Shown: positions 10,067-19,873 of the stretch, in pieces
How positions within the stretch are numbered: position 1 is the stretch's first letter
Layout: each line of letters starts with the position of its first letter
Assembly (NCBI RefSeq): GCF_001010415.1
Contig: NZ_JPLE01000041.1
Span: 50,190-114,189, forward strand
Origin: Xanthomonas pisi DSM 18956
Lineage (GTDB): Bacteria; Pseudomonadota; Gammaproteobacteria; Xanthomonadales; Xanthomonadaceae
DNA: 64,000 nt
Reading direction: 5' to 3'
Position numbers and translations under genes: made by a program
The notes under the pieces: model-generated
What the model was told of the DNA's origin: nothing
Databases searched by the model: none
The model's input: only the letters and a program-made list of their open reading frames with translations

Positions 10067-11802
10067 ACCAGCTGCCGTTACCGCCCCAATCCGAACGCCG
10101 CGCGCTGGCGATCGCCCAAGCCGTGTACGAAGCGTTCGAGGATTACCACGCGCGGTTTTCCGAGATCACCGCGCGCGCCAAGCAACGCTTCGAAATGCGC
10201 GACTGGAGCGGCGCGCGCGACGATGCCGTCGCACGTATCGCGCTCTACGATCAGTACATCAGCGAATGCATGCTGCGCCTGCGTGCCGTGCTGCTGGGGC
10301 AGGCGCACGATCGCGCGCTGTGGATGCGCGCACGCAGTCATTACGCCGCGTTGCTGGCCGGGTTGATCGATCAGGAGTTGTACAAGACCTTCTACAACAC
10401 GCTGACGCGGCGTTACTTCGGCACCCACGGCGTGGATGCCGATATCGAGTTCATCGCGCTGGATATCGAACCCACCGACGCCATCACCGTGCCGGTGGCG
10501 CGGCATACCTACGCCGTGTCGCCAGGTCGGCTGACCGACATGCTGGTGCGCGTGCTGGGCGATTACGCATTCGCGGTGCCGTATGCGCACCGCACCCGCT
10601 GCGCGGCGGCCATTGCGGTACGTCTGCTCGACGACCTGGCGCATTGGGGCGAGCACCCGGTGCGCAGCGTCGAATTGCTGGAGACGGTGTTCTATCGCGA
10701 ACGTCGCGCCTATCTGGTCGGGCGCGTGTTCGGCGAGCACCGGTTTTCGCCGTGCGTCATCGCATTGATCAACGACGATACCGGCTTGCGCGCCGAAGCG
10801 GTGTTGACCAAGCGCAGCGATGTCGCGCAACTGTTCAGCAATTCGCGCAGTTATTTTCAAGCCGACCTGTCGACGGTGGGCGATGCGGTGGTATTCCTGC
10901 GCAGCCTGCTGACCCACAAGCCAGTCGATGAGCTGTACACCATGCTCGGCCGCGCCAAGCAGGGCAAGACCGAACGCTATCGCACGTTTTTCAGCCATTT
11001 CCAGGCGCAGCCGTCCGAGCAGCTGGTGCATGCCGATGGCACGCCAGGCATGGTCATGGTGGTGTTTACGCTGCCCAGCTATCCGCTGGTGTTCAAGCTC
11101 ATTCGCGACCGTTTCGCCTACCCCAAGACCATGAGCCGCGCGCAGGTGGAGGGCAAATACGAACTGGTGTTCCAGCTGGATCGCATCGGCCGGTTGCTCG
11201 ACGCGCAGCCGTATCGTTTCCTGCGCTTTTCCAAATCGCGCTTTTCGCCGGCGCTGCTGCAGGAACTGCAGACCAGCTGCGCGATGAGCCTGAGCGAGGA
11301 TGGCGAGGATGTCTTGATCGCGCTGTGCTACGTGCAACGGCGCCTGCGTCCGCTCAACTTGTACCTGCGCGAACAACTGCCCGAGGCCGCGCATGCGGCC
11401 GCGCTGGACTATGGCCAGGCGATCAAGGACATGGCGCGCAACAACATCTTTCCCGGCGACATGCTGCTGAAGAACTTCGGGATCACCCGGCATCAGCGTG
11501 CGGTGTTCTACGACTACGACGAGTTGTGCCTGATCACCGAATGCACCTTTCGCGACTGGCCCACGCCCACCACCTACGAAGAACAGATGGCCGCCGAACC
11601 CTGGTTCCATGTCGGCCCACGCGACGTCTTCCCCGAGCGCTTCGCACTGTTCATGGGCCTGCCGTCCTCGCAACTGGAAGCGGTCAAGCACATCCATCCG
11701 GAACTGTTCGACCCGCAGTGGTGGCGCGACCTGCAGGCAAGGCTGCGCGAGGACGATTATCCGGACACGCCGCCCTACGCAGAATCGCGCCGGCTTGCCT
11801 AG
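10063..11802 (+). CDS. aceK: Isocitrate dehydrogenase kinase/phosphatase
   Basis: A bifunctional enzyme that in E. coli phosphorylates and dephosphorylates homodimeric isocitrate dehydrogenase to switch carbon into the glyoxylate shunt. The 579-residue length equals the family norm. Conserved blocks visible include [20 protein letters not shown] (ATP-binding kinase core), a tract near [13 protein letters not shown], and [13 protein letters not shown] followed by VFYDYDE in the catalytic lobe. It starts at 10063 inside the LysR stop (ATGA overlap). Unlike in E. coli it is not beside aceBA here, and the isocitrate dehydrogenase in the window is the monomeric type. Confidence 0.97.
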   Translation: MNQLPLPPQSERRALAIAQAVYEAFEDYHARFSEITARAKQRFEMRDWSGARDDAVARIALYDQYISECMLRLRAVLLGQAHDRALWMRARSHYAALLAGLIDQELYKTFYNTLTRRYFGTHGVDADIEFIALDIEPTDAITVPVARHTYAVSPGRLTDMLVRVLGDYAFAVPYAHRTRCAAAIAVRLLDDLAHWGEHPVRSVELLETVFYRERRAYLVGRVFGEHRFSPCVIALINDDTGLRAEAVLTKRSDVAQLFSNSRSYFQADLSTVGDAVVFLRSLLTHKPVDELYTMLGRAKQGKTERYRTFFSHFQAQPSEQLVHADGTPGMVMVVFTLPSYPLVFKLIRDRFAYPKTMSRAQVEGKYELVFQLDRIGRLLDAQPYRFLRFSKSRFSPALLQELQTSCAMSLSEDGEDVLIALCYVQRRLRPLNLYLREQLPEAAHAAALDYGQAIKDMARNNIFPGDMLLKNFGITRHQRAVFYDYDELCLITECTFRDWPTPTTYEEQMAAEPWFHVGPRDVFPERFALFMGLPSSQLEAVKHIHPELFDPQWWRDLQARLREDDYPDTPPYAESRRLA

Positions 11803-11860
11803 ACCGTTCCGTTTGCAGCGGCAGGCTGGTAAAACGTGCGACAACCGATGGAGTACGGCA

Positions 11861-12733
11861 ATGCAGTGGAAGCAACGTGGAGCTCTGGGCATCCTCTTCT
11901 CGCTGGCAGCGATGGGCGTTGCGCACGCCAAGCCGGACGCTGCGCGTCTGCAGATCGAGGCGAGCATGAATGTCACCGGCGCGTTGACGCTGACGCCAGA
12001 CGGCACCGTGACAGCGGTGGCGCTTGCCGACGAGGAGCGTTTGCCTGTCGCTGTTCGCGAGCGGATCAAGCATTCGGTGGCGGCGTGGCGGTTCGATCCG
12101 GTCAAGGACGACGGCAATGCCTTGCCCGCGCAGCTGCCGATGAGCTTGCTGCTGGTCGCCAAGCCCGCCGACGACAATCGGTACCAGGTATCGATCCGTA
12201 GCGCGCATTTCGGCGGTCAGGCCGAGCAAGGGGATGGCGCACAGGCCAAGGACATGGCGCCGCCGCCCTATCCGGTCAATGCCTTCAGGGGCGGGGCGAC
12301 CGGCGTGGTCTACCTGTTGCTCAAGATCGGACGCGACGGCAAGGTGGAGGATGTGGTTGCCGAACAGGTCAACCTCACCGCACTGGTTCCCGAGTCCAAG
12401 CGTGCACGCTGGCGCAAGGAATTTGCCGATGCCTCGATGGCCAAGGCGCGCAGCTGGACGTTTATCCCGCCCATGGCCGGGCCCGAGCGCAATGCGCCGT
12501 TCTGGGAGATGCGCGTGCCGGTGACATTCGACATCGCCGCGTCCGAGAAGGACCTGGATGCCAAGCAGAAAAAATGGCAGTCGTATCTACCGGGTCCGCG
12601 CCAGGGCGCGTCGTGGCGAGCGCAGGACGAGACGACTGCAGCGACCGACAGCCCGGACGCACTGCCAGGCTCGGGATTGTTTTCCGTACGCGGCGAAGGC
12701 GTGCGCCTGATCACGCCGCTGCAGGAAGGCTGA
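11861..12733 (+). CDS. Periplasmic protein with two TonB C-terminal-like domains
   Basis: A 290-residue secreted protein. Its signal peptide is residues 1-23 (MQWKQRGALGILFSLAAMGV, cleaved after AHA). Residues about 29-107 and 130-235 each show the TonB_C pattern of a hydrophobic strand, a GxV central turn and an AxxWRFxP or ARSWTFIPP helix-strand. TonB proper has one such domain and an N-terminal membrane anchor with a Pro-rich spacer; both are absent here. A direct role in energy transduction is therefore doubtful. GGAG lies about 8 bases before the ATG. A bidirectional terminator follows about 200 bp later. Confidence 0.7.
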   Translation: MQWKQRGALGILFSLAAMGVAHAKPDAARLQIEASMNVTGALTLTPDGTVTAVALADEERLPVAVRERIKHSVAAWRFDPVKDDGNALPAQLPMSLLLVAKPADDNRYQVSIRSAHFGGQAEQGDGAQAKDMAPPPYPVNAFRGGATGVVYLLLKIGRDGKVEDVVAEQVNLTALVPESKRARWRKEFADASMAKARSWTFIPPMAGPERNAPFWEMRVPVTFDIAASEKDLDAKQKKWQSYLPGPRQGASWRAQDETTAATDSPDALPGSGLFSVRGEGVRLITPLQEG

Positions 12734-12920
12734 GGGTCCGTCGTGAGTTCTCCTGGCGAAGTCGGATCGCTGTAGCCGGTGTCGCGGATCCGTTTTGCCG
12801 GGATGTGAACCATTCGACGGCCACCTGCACGAGGAGCAGCCACAGGGCCGTCGATCGTAACGATCACACCAGCGCGATCACGCACGAAGAACCAGGCGCT
12901 TGGCCCGACGCACATGCGGC

Positions 12921-12956
12921 CCACAAAAGAGCCCCGCAATGCGGGGCTTTTTTGTG
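12921..12956. terminator. Bidirectional intrinsic terminator between the TonB_C-like gene and rho
   Basis: GCCCCGC (12931-12937) pairs with GCGGGGC (12941-12947) around an AAT loop, with an A-rich flank on the left and seven T residues on the right. CCACAAAA and TTTTGTGG extend the symmetry, so it can stop transcription from both convergent genes. Confidence 0.9.
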
Positions 12957-12975
12957 GTGCTGACGTAAACCGACC

Positions 12976-14841
12976 TCAGCGCTTCATCGAACTGAAGAAC
13001 TCGTCGTTGGACTTGGTGGTCTTCATCTTGTCCAGCAGGAATTCCATCGCTGCGATTTCGTCCATCGGGTGCAGCAGCTTGCGCAGGATCCAGATCTTCT
13101 GCAGCAGCTCCGGCTCGATCAACAGATCTTCGCGACGCGTGCCCGAGCGGTTGATGTCGATCGCAGGATAAACGCGCTTTTCGGTGATGCGACGGTTCAA
13201 GTGCACTTCGCTGTTGCCGGTGCCCTTGAACTCTTCGTAGATCACCTCGTCCATCTTGCTGCCGGTCTCGACCAGCGCGGTGGCGATGATGGTCAGCGAG
13301 CCGCCTTCCTCCACGTTACGCGCCGCGCCGAAGAAGCGCTTCGGACGGTGCAGGGCGTTGGCGTCCACACCACCGGTGAGCACCTTGCCGGAGCTGGGCA
13401 CCACGTTGTTGTAGGCGCGTGCCAGGCGGGTGATCGAGTCGAGCAGGATCACCACGTCCTTCTTGTGCTCGACCAGGCGCTTGGCCCGTTCGATCACCAT
13501 CTCGGCGACCTGCACGTGGCGCGCGGCCGGCTCGTCGAAGGTGGAGGAGATGACCTCGCCGCGCACGGTGCGCTGCATTTCGGTCACTTCTTCCGGGCGC
13601 TCGTCGATCAGCAGCACGATCATGTGCACTTCGGGATGATTGGTGGTGATGGCCGTGGCCACCTGCTGCATCATCATCGTCTTACCGGCCTTGGGCGGGG
13701 AGACGATCAGCGCGCGCTGACCCTTGCCCTGCGGCGCCATCAGATCCAGGATGCGGCCGGTGATGTCCTCGGTGGACCCATCGCCACGTTCCAGACGGAA
13801 CCGGCGCCGCGGGAACAGCGGGGTCAGGTTCTCGAACAGCACCTTGTTCTTGCTGGCTTCCAGCGGCTCACCGTTGATGGTGTCCACGATCGACAGCGCG
13901 AAATAGCGTTCGCCGTCCTTGGGGAAGCGGATGCGGCCGGACAAATGGTCGCCGGTGCGCAGGTTGAAGCGGCGGATCTGGCTGGGCGAGATATAGGTAT
14001 CGTCCGGGCCGGCCAGGTAGCTGGCTTCGGCCGCACGCAGGAAACCGAAGCCGTCGGGCAGGATTTCCAGCACGCCGTCGGCGGCAACGCCTTCGCCGTG
14101 ACGGGTCAGCACCTTGAGCAGGGCGAAGATCACGTCCTGCTTGCGTGCGCGCGCCACGCCTTCCTGGATGTTGAGCTGATCGGCGATGTCCAGCAGCTTC
14201 TGCGCGGGCATCCGCTTGAGATCGCTCAGCGAGTAGACCGGGAAGCCTTCCGGCACGGCCGGATGCGGACGCGCGATAAACGGCTCGTTGCTGCCATCGG
14301 AGGACGGCATGCCGCCGCCTTCGTTACCGAACCGATCGCGCGGACCGCGGTCGCGGCGGTTGCGGAACCGGTCGCGGCGATTGCCCTGCTGGTTCTGCCC
14401 CTGGCCTTGCTGGTTCTGGCCGGCGTTCTGGCCCTGGCCCTGCTGCTGGCCCTGGCCCTGGTTTTGTCCCTGGCCCTGGCTTTGGCTTTGCGCCTGATTC
14501 TGGTTCTGCTGTTGCTGCGCCTGATTGAAGCGCTGCTGCTGCGACTGGCCGCCTTCGCGGGGCTCGCCGTGACTGTCGCCGCCCTGGCTGGAGCCAGAGG
14601 CGTTGCCTGCGCCTGGGCCATCGCCGGACGTCTGCGCCGGTGCCGAGTCGGCAGCGTGCGACGGTGCCTGCGGGGCGCGTGGAGCGTCGGGTGCGGGGCT
14701 GGCGGGCAAGGGCAGGTTGGGCTGCTGGGCGCCGGCATCGTCATGGGCGACGGCGGTCTTGCTCACGCGCGGCTTGCGCGCGCGCTTCTCGACGGGAGCG
14801 TCGACGCTGCTCCCGGTATCGGAGGAAGGATGATCGGACAA
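12976..14841 (-). CDS. rho: Transcription termination factor Rho with a long Q/N-rich N-terminal extension
   Basis: A hexameric RNA-dependent ATPase that ends transcription. Residues about 203-621 match the usual 419-residue Rho: the RNA-binding N-domain ([18 protein letters not shown]), the cold-shock fold with DGFGFLR and [20 protein letters not shown], and the RecA-like motor with Walker A PPKAGKT at 382-388. Residues 1-202 are extra: an Ala/Pro-rich acidic segment, a Gln/Gly/Asn tract (about 98-153), and an RNRRDRG-type Arg/Asp-rich patch. It lies 217 bp downstream of trxA on the same strand, as in E. coli. Confidence 0.98.
   Translation of the reverse strand: MSDHPSSDTGSSVDAPVEKRARKPRVSKTAVAHDDAGAQQPNLPLPASPAPDAPRAPQAPSHAADSAPAQTSGDGPGAGNASGSSQGGDSHGEPREGGQSQQQRFNQAQQQQNQNQAQSQSQGQGQNQGQGQQQGQGQNAGQNQQGQGQNQQGNRRDRFRNRRDRGPRDRFGNEGGGMPSSDGSNEPFIARPHPAVPEGFPVYSLSDLKRMPAQKLLDIADQLNIQEGVARARKQDVIFALLKVLTRHGEGVAADGVLEILPDGFGFLRAAEASYLAGPDDTYISPSQIRRFNLRTGDHLSGRIRFPKDGERYFALSIVDTINGEPLEASKNKVLFENLTPLFPRRRFRLERGDGSTEDITGRILDLMAPQGKGQRALIVSPPKAGKTMMMQQVATAITTNHPEVHMIVLLIDERPEEVTEMQRTVRGEVISSTFDEPAARHVQVAEMVIERAKRLVEHKKDVVILLDSITRLARAYNNVVPSSGKVLTGGVDANALHRPKRFFGAARNVEEGGSLTIIATALVETGSKMDEVIYEEFKGTGNSEVHLNRRITEKRVYPAIDINRSGTRREDLLIEPELLQKIWILRKLLHPMDEIAAMEFLLDKMKTTKSNDEFFSSMKR
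14391..14540 (-). repeat. In-frame low-complexity repeat inside rho
   Basis: On the coding strand this is a run of degenerate 6-mers built on CAG and GGC (CAGGGCCAG-type), encoding alternating Gln, Gly and Asn at Rho residues about 100-150. The repeats stay in frame in multiples of three, so length change would alter only the Q/N tract. Confidence 0.75.
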
Positions 14842-14904
14842 GTGCGTGATTCCTCGCTAAGGTGCGAGCGCCCGGCTGGGGGGCGAACTATTGGTAGATG
14901 GGAG

Positions 14905-14923
14905 TCTAGAAGAGGTTTCTAGA
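14905..14923. promoter_or_regulatory. Inverted repeat in the trxA-rho spacer
   Basis: TCTAGAA-GAGGT-TTCTAGA is a perfect 7-bp inverted repeat with a 5-bp spacer, about 65-80 bp upstream of the rho start. It could be an operator or a leader hairpin for rho, which is autoregulated in other bacteria. Confidence 0.35.
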
Positions 14924-15058
14924 GGGGTACGGCGGCGCACGAACGTGTGCCGGACCAACTGACACTATCACCGCAGCGCGCAACCGCGCAAGCGTCGGCC
15001 ATGGCAGGGTTTAACTGCCGGCGAACCGCCGGGCGCCCATCGCTGGACGCCCATTCAC

Positions 15059-15400
15059 TCAGGCAGCGGCGCCGCCCAGGGTCTTGTCGATCATCTGGGT
15101 CAGCTGGCCCTTGCCGACCGCCCCGATCTGGCTCGCCTGCACCTGCCCGTCCTTGAACAGCAACAGCATCGGGATCGAGCGCACGTGGTACTTGATGGCC
15201 AGGGCGCGGTTCTGGTCCACATTGACCTTGGCAACCTTGAGCCTGCCCTGGTATGTATCGGCCAGATCGTCCAGCACCGGTGCGATCATCTTGCACGGGC
15301 CACACCACTCTGCCCAGAAATCCACCAGAACCGGTTCGCCGGATTGCAGTACTGCGGTATCGAAGTCGGCATCGCCGACATGTTGAACCTTGTCGCTCAC
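15059..15400 (-). CDS. trxA: Thioredoxin
   Basis: A 113-residue cytosolic disulfide reductant. The active site WCGPC is at residues 32-36 within [16 protein letters not shown], with the cis-proline loop [12 protein letters not shown]. The start is GTG at 15400, where AGGAG sits 9 bases upstream and the family begins. The longer frame reaching 15547 overlaps the rhlB promoter side and adds unrelated sequence. trxA is upstream of rho and divergent from rhlB, the same arrangement as in E. coli. Confidence 0.97.
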   Translation of the reverse strand: MSDKVQHVGDADFDTAVLQSGEPVLVDFWAEWCGPCKMIAPVLDDLADTYQGRLKVAKVNVDQNRALAIKYHVRSIPMLLLFKDGQVQASQIGAVGKGQLTQMIDKTLGGAAA

Positions 15401-15597
15401 GTTGGGTCTCCTGGAAACCAAACGGCCCACCCGATCGGGCAGGCCGCCACATTGCGTTAAACTGGGGCATTGCGCGACTGAATCAAGTGTCAGTCCTGAA
15501 GCCGCGCTGTCCGCCACAAGAGCCGCAGTTTGCGACGCTGTCGGCATCGATGCAAGCCGCGCCCGGGCTGCCCAGGGCGCCTCACGAAGACGGAATA

Positions 15598-17313
15598 ATG
15601 AGCGACAAACCGCTGACCGATTTGACTTTTTCCTCGTTCGACCTGCATCCGGCGTTGGTTGCCGGGCTGGAGAGCGCCGGGTTTACCCGCTGTACCCCGA
15701 TCCAGGCGCTGACCCTGCCGGTCGCGTTGCCGGGCGGCGATGTCGCCGGCCAGGCCCAGACCGGCACCGGCAAGACGCTGGCGTTCCTGGTGGCGGTGAT
15801 GAACCGCCTGCTGATCCGCCCGGCCCTGGCCGACCGCAAGCCGGAGGATCCGCGCGCGCTGATCCTGGCGCCCACCCGCGAGCTGGCGATCCAGATCCAC
15901 AAGGACGCGGTCAAGTTCGGCGCCGACCTGGGCCTGCGCTTTGCGCTGGTCTATGGCGGGGTGGACTACGACAAGCAGCGCGAGCTGCTGCAGCAGGGCG
16001 TGGACGTGATCATTGCCACCCCCGGGCGGCTGATCGACTACGTCAAGCAGCACAAGGTGGTCTCGCTGCATGCCTGCGAGATCTGCGTGCTGGACGAAGC
16101 CGATCGCATGTTCGACCTGGGCTTCATCAAGGACATCCGCTTCCTGCTGCGGCGCATGCCCGAGCGCGGCACCCGCCAGACGCTGCTGTTCTCGGCCACG
16201 CTGAGCCACCGCGTGCTGGAGCTCGCCTACGAGCATATGAACGAGCCGGAAAAGCTGGTGGTCGAAACCGAGACCATCACCGCCGCGCGCGTGCGCCAGC
16301 GCATCTACTTCCCGTCCGATGAAGAGAAGCAGACGCTGCTGCTGGGCCTGCTGTCGCGCAGCGAAGGCGCGCGCACCATGGTGTTCGTCAACACCAAGGC
16401 GTTCGTCGAGCGCGTGGCGCGCACCCTGGAGCGCCACGGTTACCGGGTCGGTGTGCTGTCCGGCGACGTGCCGCAGAAAAAGCGCGAGTCGCTGCTCAAC
16501 CGCTTCCAGAAGGGCCAGCTCGAAATCCTGGTCGCCACCGATGTGGCCGCGCGCGGCCTGCATATCGACGGGGTCAAGTACGTCTACAACTACGACCTGC
16601 CGTTCGACGCCGAAGATTACGTGCACCGCATCGGCCGCACCGCGCGCCTGGGCGAAGAGGGCGATGCGATCAGCTTCGCCTGCGAGCGCTACGCGATGAG
16701 CCTGCCGGACATCGAGGCCTACATCGAGCAGAAGATCCCGGTCGAGCCGGTGACCACCGAACTGCTGACCCCGCTGCCGCGCACGCCGCGGACGCTCGTG
16801 GAAGGCGAAGAGGCCGACGACGACGCTGGCGACAGCGTGGGCACGATCTTCCGCGAAGCGCGCGAGCAGCGTGCGGCCGAAGAGCAGCGCCGTGGTGGTG
16901 GTCGCAGCGGTCCGGGCGGCGCATCGCGCAGCGGCAGTGGCGGCGGTCGTCGCGACGGCGGCAGTGCCGACGGCAAGCCGCGTCCGCGTCGCAAGCCGCG
17001 TGTGGAAGGCGAGACGGCCGCAGCGCCGGCCGCCGCTGCCGTGCCCGCAGTGGCGGCGGCAGCGGAACAGGCGCCATCGACGAGCGTCGCCGATGGCGAG
17101 CGCACACCGCGCAAGCGCCGCCGCCGTCGCAACGGCCGTCCGGTCGACGGCGCCGAGCCGGTCGCGTCCACGCCGGTGCCCGCACCTGCCGCGCCGCGCA
17201 AGCCGACCCAGGTGGTCGCCAAGCCGGTGCGTGCCGCCGCCAAGCCGGGCGGCAGCCCGTCGTTGCTGAGCCGGATCGGCCGCCGTCTGCGTTCGCTGGT
17301 CTCGGGCAACTGA
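15598..17313 (+). CDS. rhlB: DEAD-box ATP-dependent RNA helicase RhlB
   Basis: A 571-residue helicase acting in mRNA decay. The core (residues 1-390) shows the Q motif region, Walker A AQTGTGKT (53-60), DEAD (166-169), SAT (199-201) and HRIGRTAR (343-350). Residues 391-571 form a long disordered tail: Gly/Ser/Arg-rich, then Ala/Pro-rich, with basic clusters ([10 protein letters not shown]) and an amphipathic end [18 protein letters not shown]. coli RhlB ends soon after the core at about 420 residues. It is divergent from trxA, as in E. coli. The start at 15598 was chosen from family alignment; in-frame sequence to 15253 is not RhlB-like. Confidence 0.96.
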   Translation: MSDKPLTDLTFSSFDLHPALVAGLESAGFTRCTPIQALTLPVALPGGDVAGQAQTGTGKTLAFLVAVMNRLLIRPALADRKPEDPRALILAPTRELAIQIHKDAVKFGADLGLRFALVYGGVDYDKQRELLQQGVDVIIATPGRLIDYVKQHKVVSLHACEICVLDEADRMFDLGFIKDIRFLLRRMPERGTRQTLLFSATLSHRVLELAYEHMNEPEKLVVETETITAARVRQRIYFPSDEEKQTLLLGLLSRSEGARTMVFVNTKAFVERVARTLERHGYRVGVLSGDVPQKKRESLLNRFQKGQLEILVATDVAARGLHIDGVKYVYNYDLPFDAEDYVHRIGRTARLGEEGDAISFACERYAMSLPDIEAYIEQKIPVEPVTTELLTPLPRTPRTLVEGEEADDDAGDSVGTIFREAREQRAAEEQRRGGGRSGPGGASRSGSGGGRRDGGSADGKPRPRRKPRVEGETAAAPAAAAVPAVAAAAEQAPSTSVADGERTPRKRRRRRNGRPVDGAEPVASTPVPAPAAPRKPTQVVAKPVRAAAKPGGSPSLLSRIGRRLRSLVSGN

Positions 17314-17329
17314 CCGCTGGCGGCATCAA

Positions 17330-17356
17330 TCGCATCGCCGGTCTTCGGCGATGCGA
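17330..17356 (+). terminator. Hairpin after rhlB
   Basis: TCGCATCGCCG (17330-17340) pairs perfectly with CGGCGATGCGA (17346-17356) around a 5-base loop, 16 bases after the rhlB stop. There is no T run, so it may be a Rho-assisted or stabilising 3' hairpin rather than a full intrinsic terminator. Confidence 0.55.
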
Positions 17357-17376
17357 CGCAAGCGCTGGCGCTCCGG

Positions 17377-17388
17377 CATAATCGCTGG
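17377..17388 (+). promoter_or_regulatory. Probable ftsE -10 element, possibly leaderless
   Basis: CATAAT at 17377-17382 is followed by six bases and then the ftsE ATG at 17389, the same spacing as at queF. No ribosome binding site is visible. Confidence 0.4.
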
Positions 17389-18075
17389 ATGACCGTTCTG
17401 CGTTTCGACAACGTCAGCAAGCACTACGCCGGGGGCCACCAGGCGCTGACCGATGTCAGCTTCGAAGTGGCCGATGGCGAGATGCTGTTCGTGACCGGCC
17501 ATTCCGGCGCCGGCAAAAGTACGTTGCTCAAATTGATCCATCTCAGCGAACGCCCCAGCCAGGGCGCTGTGGTGCTGGGCGAGCGCAACCTGCTCAAGGT
17601 GCGTGGCCGGCAGATTCCGCTGCATCGTCGCCAGGTGGGTGCGGTCTATCAGGACCATCGCTTGCTCAACGACCGCAGCATCGCCGAGAACGTGGCGTTG
17701 CCGTTGATCCTGCGCGGCACCCGTCGCGCCGAGATCGGCAAGCGCGTGCGCTCGGCGCTGGAGCGGATCGGCCTGGCCCACCGCGAAAAAGCCCTGCCGT
17801 CACAGCTGTCGGCGGGCGAGCAGCAACGCGTCGGCATTGCGCGCGCCATCGTCGGCGAGCCGCGTCTGCTGGTGGCTGATGAGCCCACCGGCAATCTCGA
17901 CCCGGCACTGGCCGCCGAAATCATGCAGTTGTTTGCCGAGCTGCCCGCGCGCGGTACCAGCGTGCTGGTGGTCAGCCACGACCTCGCCTTGCTCAAGCAG
18001 ATGCGCAAGCGTGTGCTGATCCTGGATCACGGCCGCCTGGTCGACGACATCTCGCCGCAGGATCTGGCCGAATGA
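17389..18075 (+). CDS. ftsE: Cell division ATP-binding protein FtsE
   Basis: The ABC ATPase that works with FtsX at the division septum to control peptidoglycan hydrolases. It has 228 residues with Walker A GHSGAGKST (37-45), the signature LSAGEQ (140-145) and Walker B LLVADEP (160-166), followed by the D-loop and the switch histidine (VVSHD). The stop overlaps the ftsX start (ATGA), so the pair is translationally coupled. Confidence 0.97.
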   Translation: MTVLRFDNVSKHYAGGHQALTDVSFEVADGEMLFVTGHSGAGKSTLLKLIHLSERPSQGAVVLGERNLLKVRGRQIPLHRRQVGAVYQDHRLLNDRSIAENVALPLILRGTRRAEIGKRVRSALERIGLAHREKALPSQLSAGEQQRVGIARAIVGEPRLLVADEPTGNLDPALAAEIMQLFAELPARGTSVLVVSHDLALLKQMRKRVLILDHGRLVDDISPQDLAE

Positions 18076-19022
18076 GCAAGCTCGCCAATACCGAAGCCGT
18101 GGCGCCGTCGCGCGTTGGCGTGTGGGTCGACCACCACCTGCACAGCATCGCCTTCAGCCTGGGCCGCGCGATGCGCAAGCCGTGGGCAACGCTGCTGACC
18201 ATCGTGGTGATGGCGCTGGCGCTGGCGCTGCCACTGGGGCTGTCGATCGCGCTGGACAACGTCAAGCTGCTGGCCGGCAGCGTGCAGCAGTCGCGCGAAA
18301 TCAATCTGTTCCTCAAGGTCGATGTCGCCGCCGACGCCGCGCAGGCGCTCGCCGGCCAGTTGCGTGCGCGCCCCGACGTGGCACAGGTAACCCTGCGCAC
18401 GCCCGAGCAGGGGCTGGCTGCGCTGCGCGAAAGCGCAAAACTCGATGAAGCCGCCGATGCCCTGGGCGAGAACCCGCTGCCGACCCTGTTGATCGTCACC
18501 CCCACCGATGCGGCCGACGACGCGCAACTGGCCGGCGCATTGCAGGCCCTGCCGCAGAGCGACCAGGTGCAGCACGATGCGTTATGGCGCAAGCGCCTGG
18601 ATGGCTGGCTGCAATTCGGCGAACGCCTGGTGCAGGTGCTTTCGGCGCTGCTCGGCATCGGTGCGGTGCTGGTGGTCGGCAACACGGTGCGGCTGGATAT
18701 CCAGTCGCGGCGGGAAGAGATCGGCGTGCTGCAATTGCTCGGCGCCAGCGACGGCTTCATCCGTCGCCCGTTCCTGTATCTGGGTGCGTGGTACGGGCTG
18801 GGCGCCGGCGCCATGGCGCTCGCCCTGATCGCCGCCTCGGGCTTGGCATTGCGCGCGCCCTTGGCCACATTGGCCGATAGCTACGGCAGTTCCTTTACCC
18901 TGCACGGGCTGGATCTGCTGCATTCTGCAATGGTGCTGGTCGGCACCCTGGTGCTGGGTTGGCTGGGCGCCTGGCTGGTGACCGGCCATTTCCTCCGTCA
19001 GACCCGTCCCACCGAGACCTGA
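18072..19022 (+). CDS. ftsX: Cell division protein FtsX
   Basis: A 316-residue inner-membrane partner of FtsE. The first transmembrane helix lies at about 40-60 ([20 protein letters not shown]). It is followed by a periplasmic loop of roughly 110 residues, the site that contacts murein hydrolase activators in other bacteria, then three more helices in the C-terminal half with the FtsX motif [20 protein letters not shown]. It overlaps ftsE by four bases and is followed 8 bases later by a response regulator gene, suggesting one transcript. Confidence 0.96.
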   Translation: MSKLANTEAVAPSRVGVWVDHHLHSIAFSLGRAMRKPWATLLTIVVMALALALPLGLSIALDNVKLLAGSVQQSREINLFLKVDVAADAAQALAGQLRARPDVAQVTLRTPEQGLAALRESAKLDEAADALGENPLPTLLIVTPTDAADDAQLAGALQALPQSDQVQHDALWRKRLDGWLQFGERLVQVLSALLGIGAVLVVGNTVRLDIQSRREEIGVLQLLGASDGFIRRPFLYLGAWYGLGAGAMALALIAASGLALRAPLATLADSYGSSFTLHGLDLLHSAMVLVGTLVLGWLGAWLVTGHFLRQTRPTET

Positions 19023-19030
19023 GGCCTGCC

Positions 19031-19873
19031 ATGCATCCACCAGATCTCAAACACCTGATCAGCGACGCACCGCGCGTGATGGTCGTCGATGGTTCGAAGC
19101 TGGTACGCAAGCTCATTGCCGACGTGCTCAAGCGCGACCTGCCCAATGTGCAGGTGATCGGCTGCGCCAGCATCGCCGAAGCGCGCGAAGCGCTGGAGGC
19201 CGGCGCGGTGGATCTTGTGACCACTTCGCTGTCCCTGCCCGATGGCGATGGCCTGACCCTGGCGCGCAGCGTGCGCGAAGCGGCCGGCCAGGCCTATGTG
19301 CCGGTGATCGTGGTGTCTGGCGACGCGCAGCAGCATCTGGTCGAGCGCCGTTTCACCGAGTACGTCACCGATTATTTCGACAAGGCACTGGGCCACGAAG
19401 CCCTGGCGACCTTCATCCGCGGCTATGTGCAGCCCGAGCCGGTGGTGGGCGCGACCGTGCTCTACATCGAAGACAGCCGCGTGGTGGCCGAGGCGACCAA
19501 GCGCATGCTCGAGCGCCAGAGCCTGAAGGTGGTGCACGTGCTCACCGCCGAAGATGCCTTTGCGCTGCTCACCGCCGAATCGCTGGGCCGCACCGAGCGT
19601 CGCATCGACGTGGTGCTGACCGACGTCACCTTGAAAGGCGAGCTCAACGGCCGCGACGTGGTCGAGCGCATCCGCATCGATTTCGCCTACGGCAAGCGCC
19701 GCCTGCCGGTGCTGGTGATGACCGGCGACACCAATCCGCGCAACCAGTCCGAACTGCTGCGCGCCGGCGCCAACGACCTGGTGCAAAAACCCATCGAAGA
19801 GCGCCTGCTGGTGACCAAGGTGCTGTTTCAGTTGCGTCTGGCACGCCTGGAAGATCAGGCCATCACCCTATGA
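19031..19873 (+). CDS. Tandem-receiver response regulator; first receiver lacks its phospho-acceptor
   Basis: A 280-residue protein made of two receiver domains and no output domain. The second (about 140-270) is canonical: E147/D148 acidic pair, phospho-acceptor D198 in VVLTDV, T231 and K253. The first (about 14-130) keeps D20 and K118, but the acceptor position reads [11 protein letters not shown], with S66 where Asp is expected, and the acidic pair is D-G. It therefore looks like a pseudo-receiver. The gene follows ftsX by 8 bases and overlaps ung by four. No histidine kinase is nearby. Confidence 0.85.
   Translation: MHPPDLKHLISDAPRVMVVDGSKLVRKLIADVLKRDLPNVQVIGCASIAEAREALEAGAVDLVTTSLSLPDGDGLTLARSVREAAGQAYVPVIVVSGDAQQHLVERRFTEYVTDYFDKALGHEALATFIRGYVQPEPVVGATVLYIEDSRVVAEATKRMLERQSLKVVHVLTAEDAFALLTAESLGRTERRIDVVLTDVTLKGELNGRDVVERIRIDFAYGKRRLPVLVMTGDTNPRNQSELLRAGANDLVQKPIEERLLVTKVLFQLRLARLEDQAITL

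Noticed and set aside
14391..14540. CRISPR-like or tandem non-coding repeat
   Set aside because: The repeats are degenerate hexamers in frame within rho with no spacers.
13069..14922. A 617-codon plus-strand frame opposite rho
   Set aside because: It is a shadow of rho: the poly-Leu/Ala region is only the reverse of the Q/G repeat, and it has no ribosome site.
19031..19873. Full two-component system with ftsEX
   Set aside because: There is no histidine kinase nearby and no output domain, so only a stand-alone receiver protein is supported.
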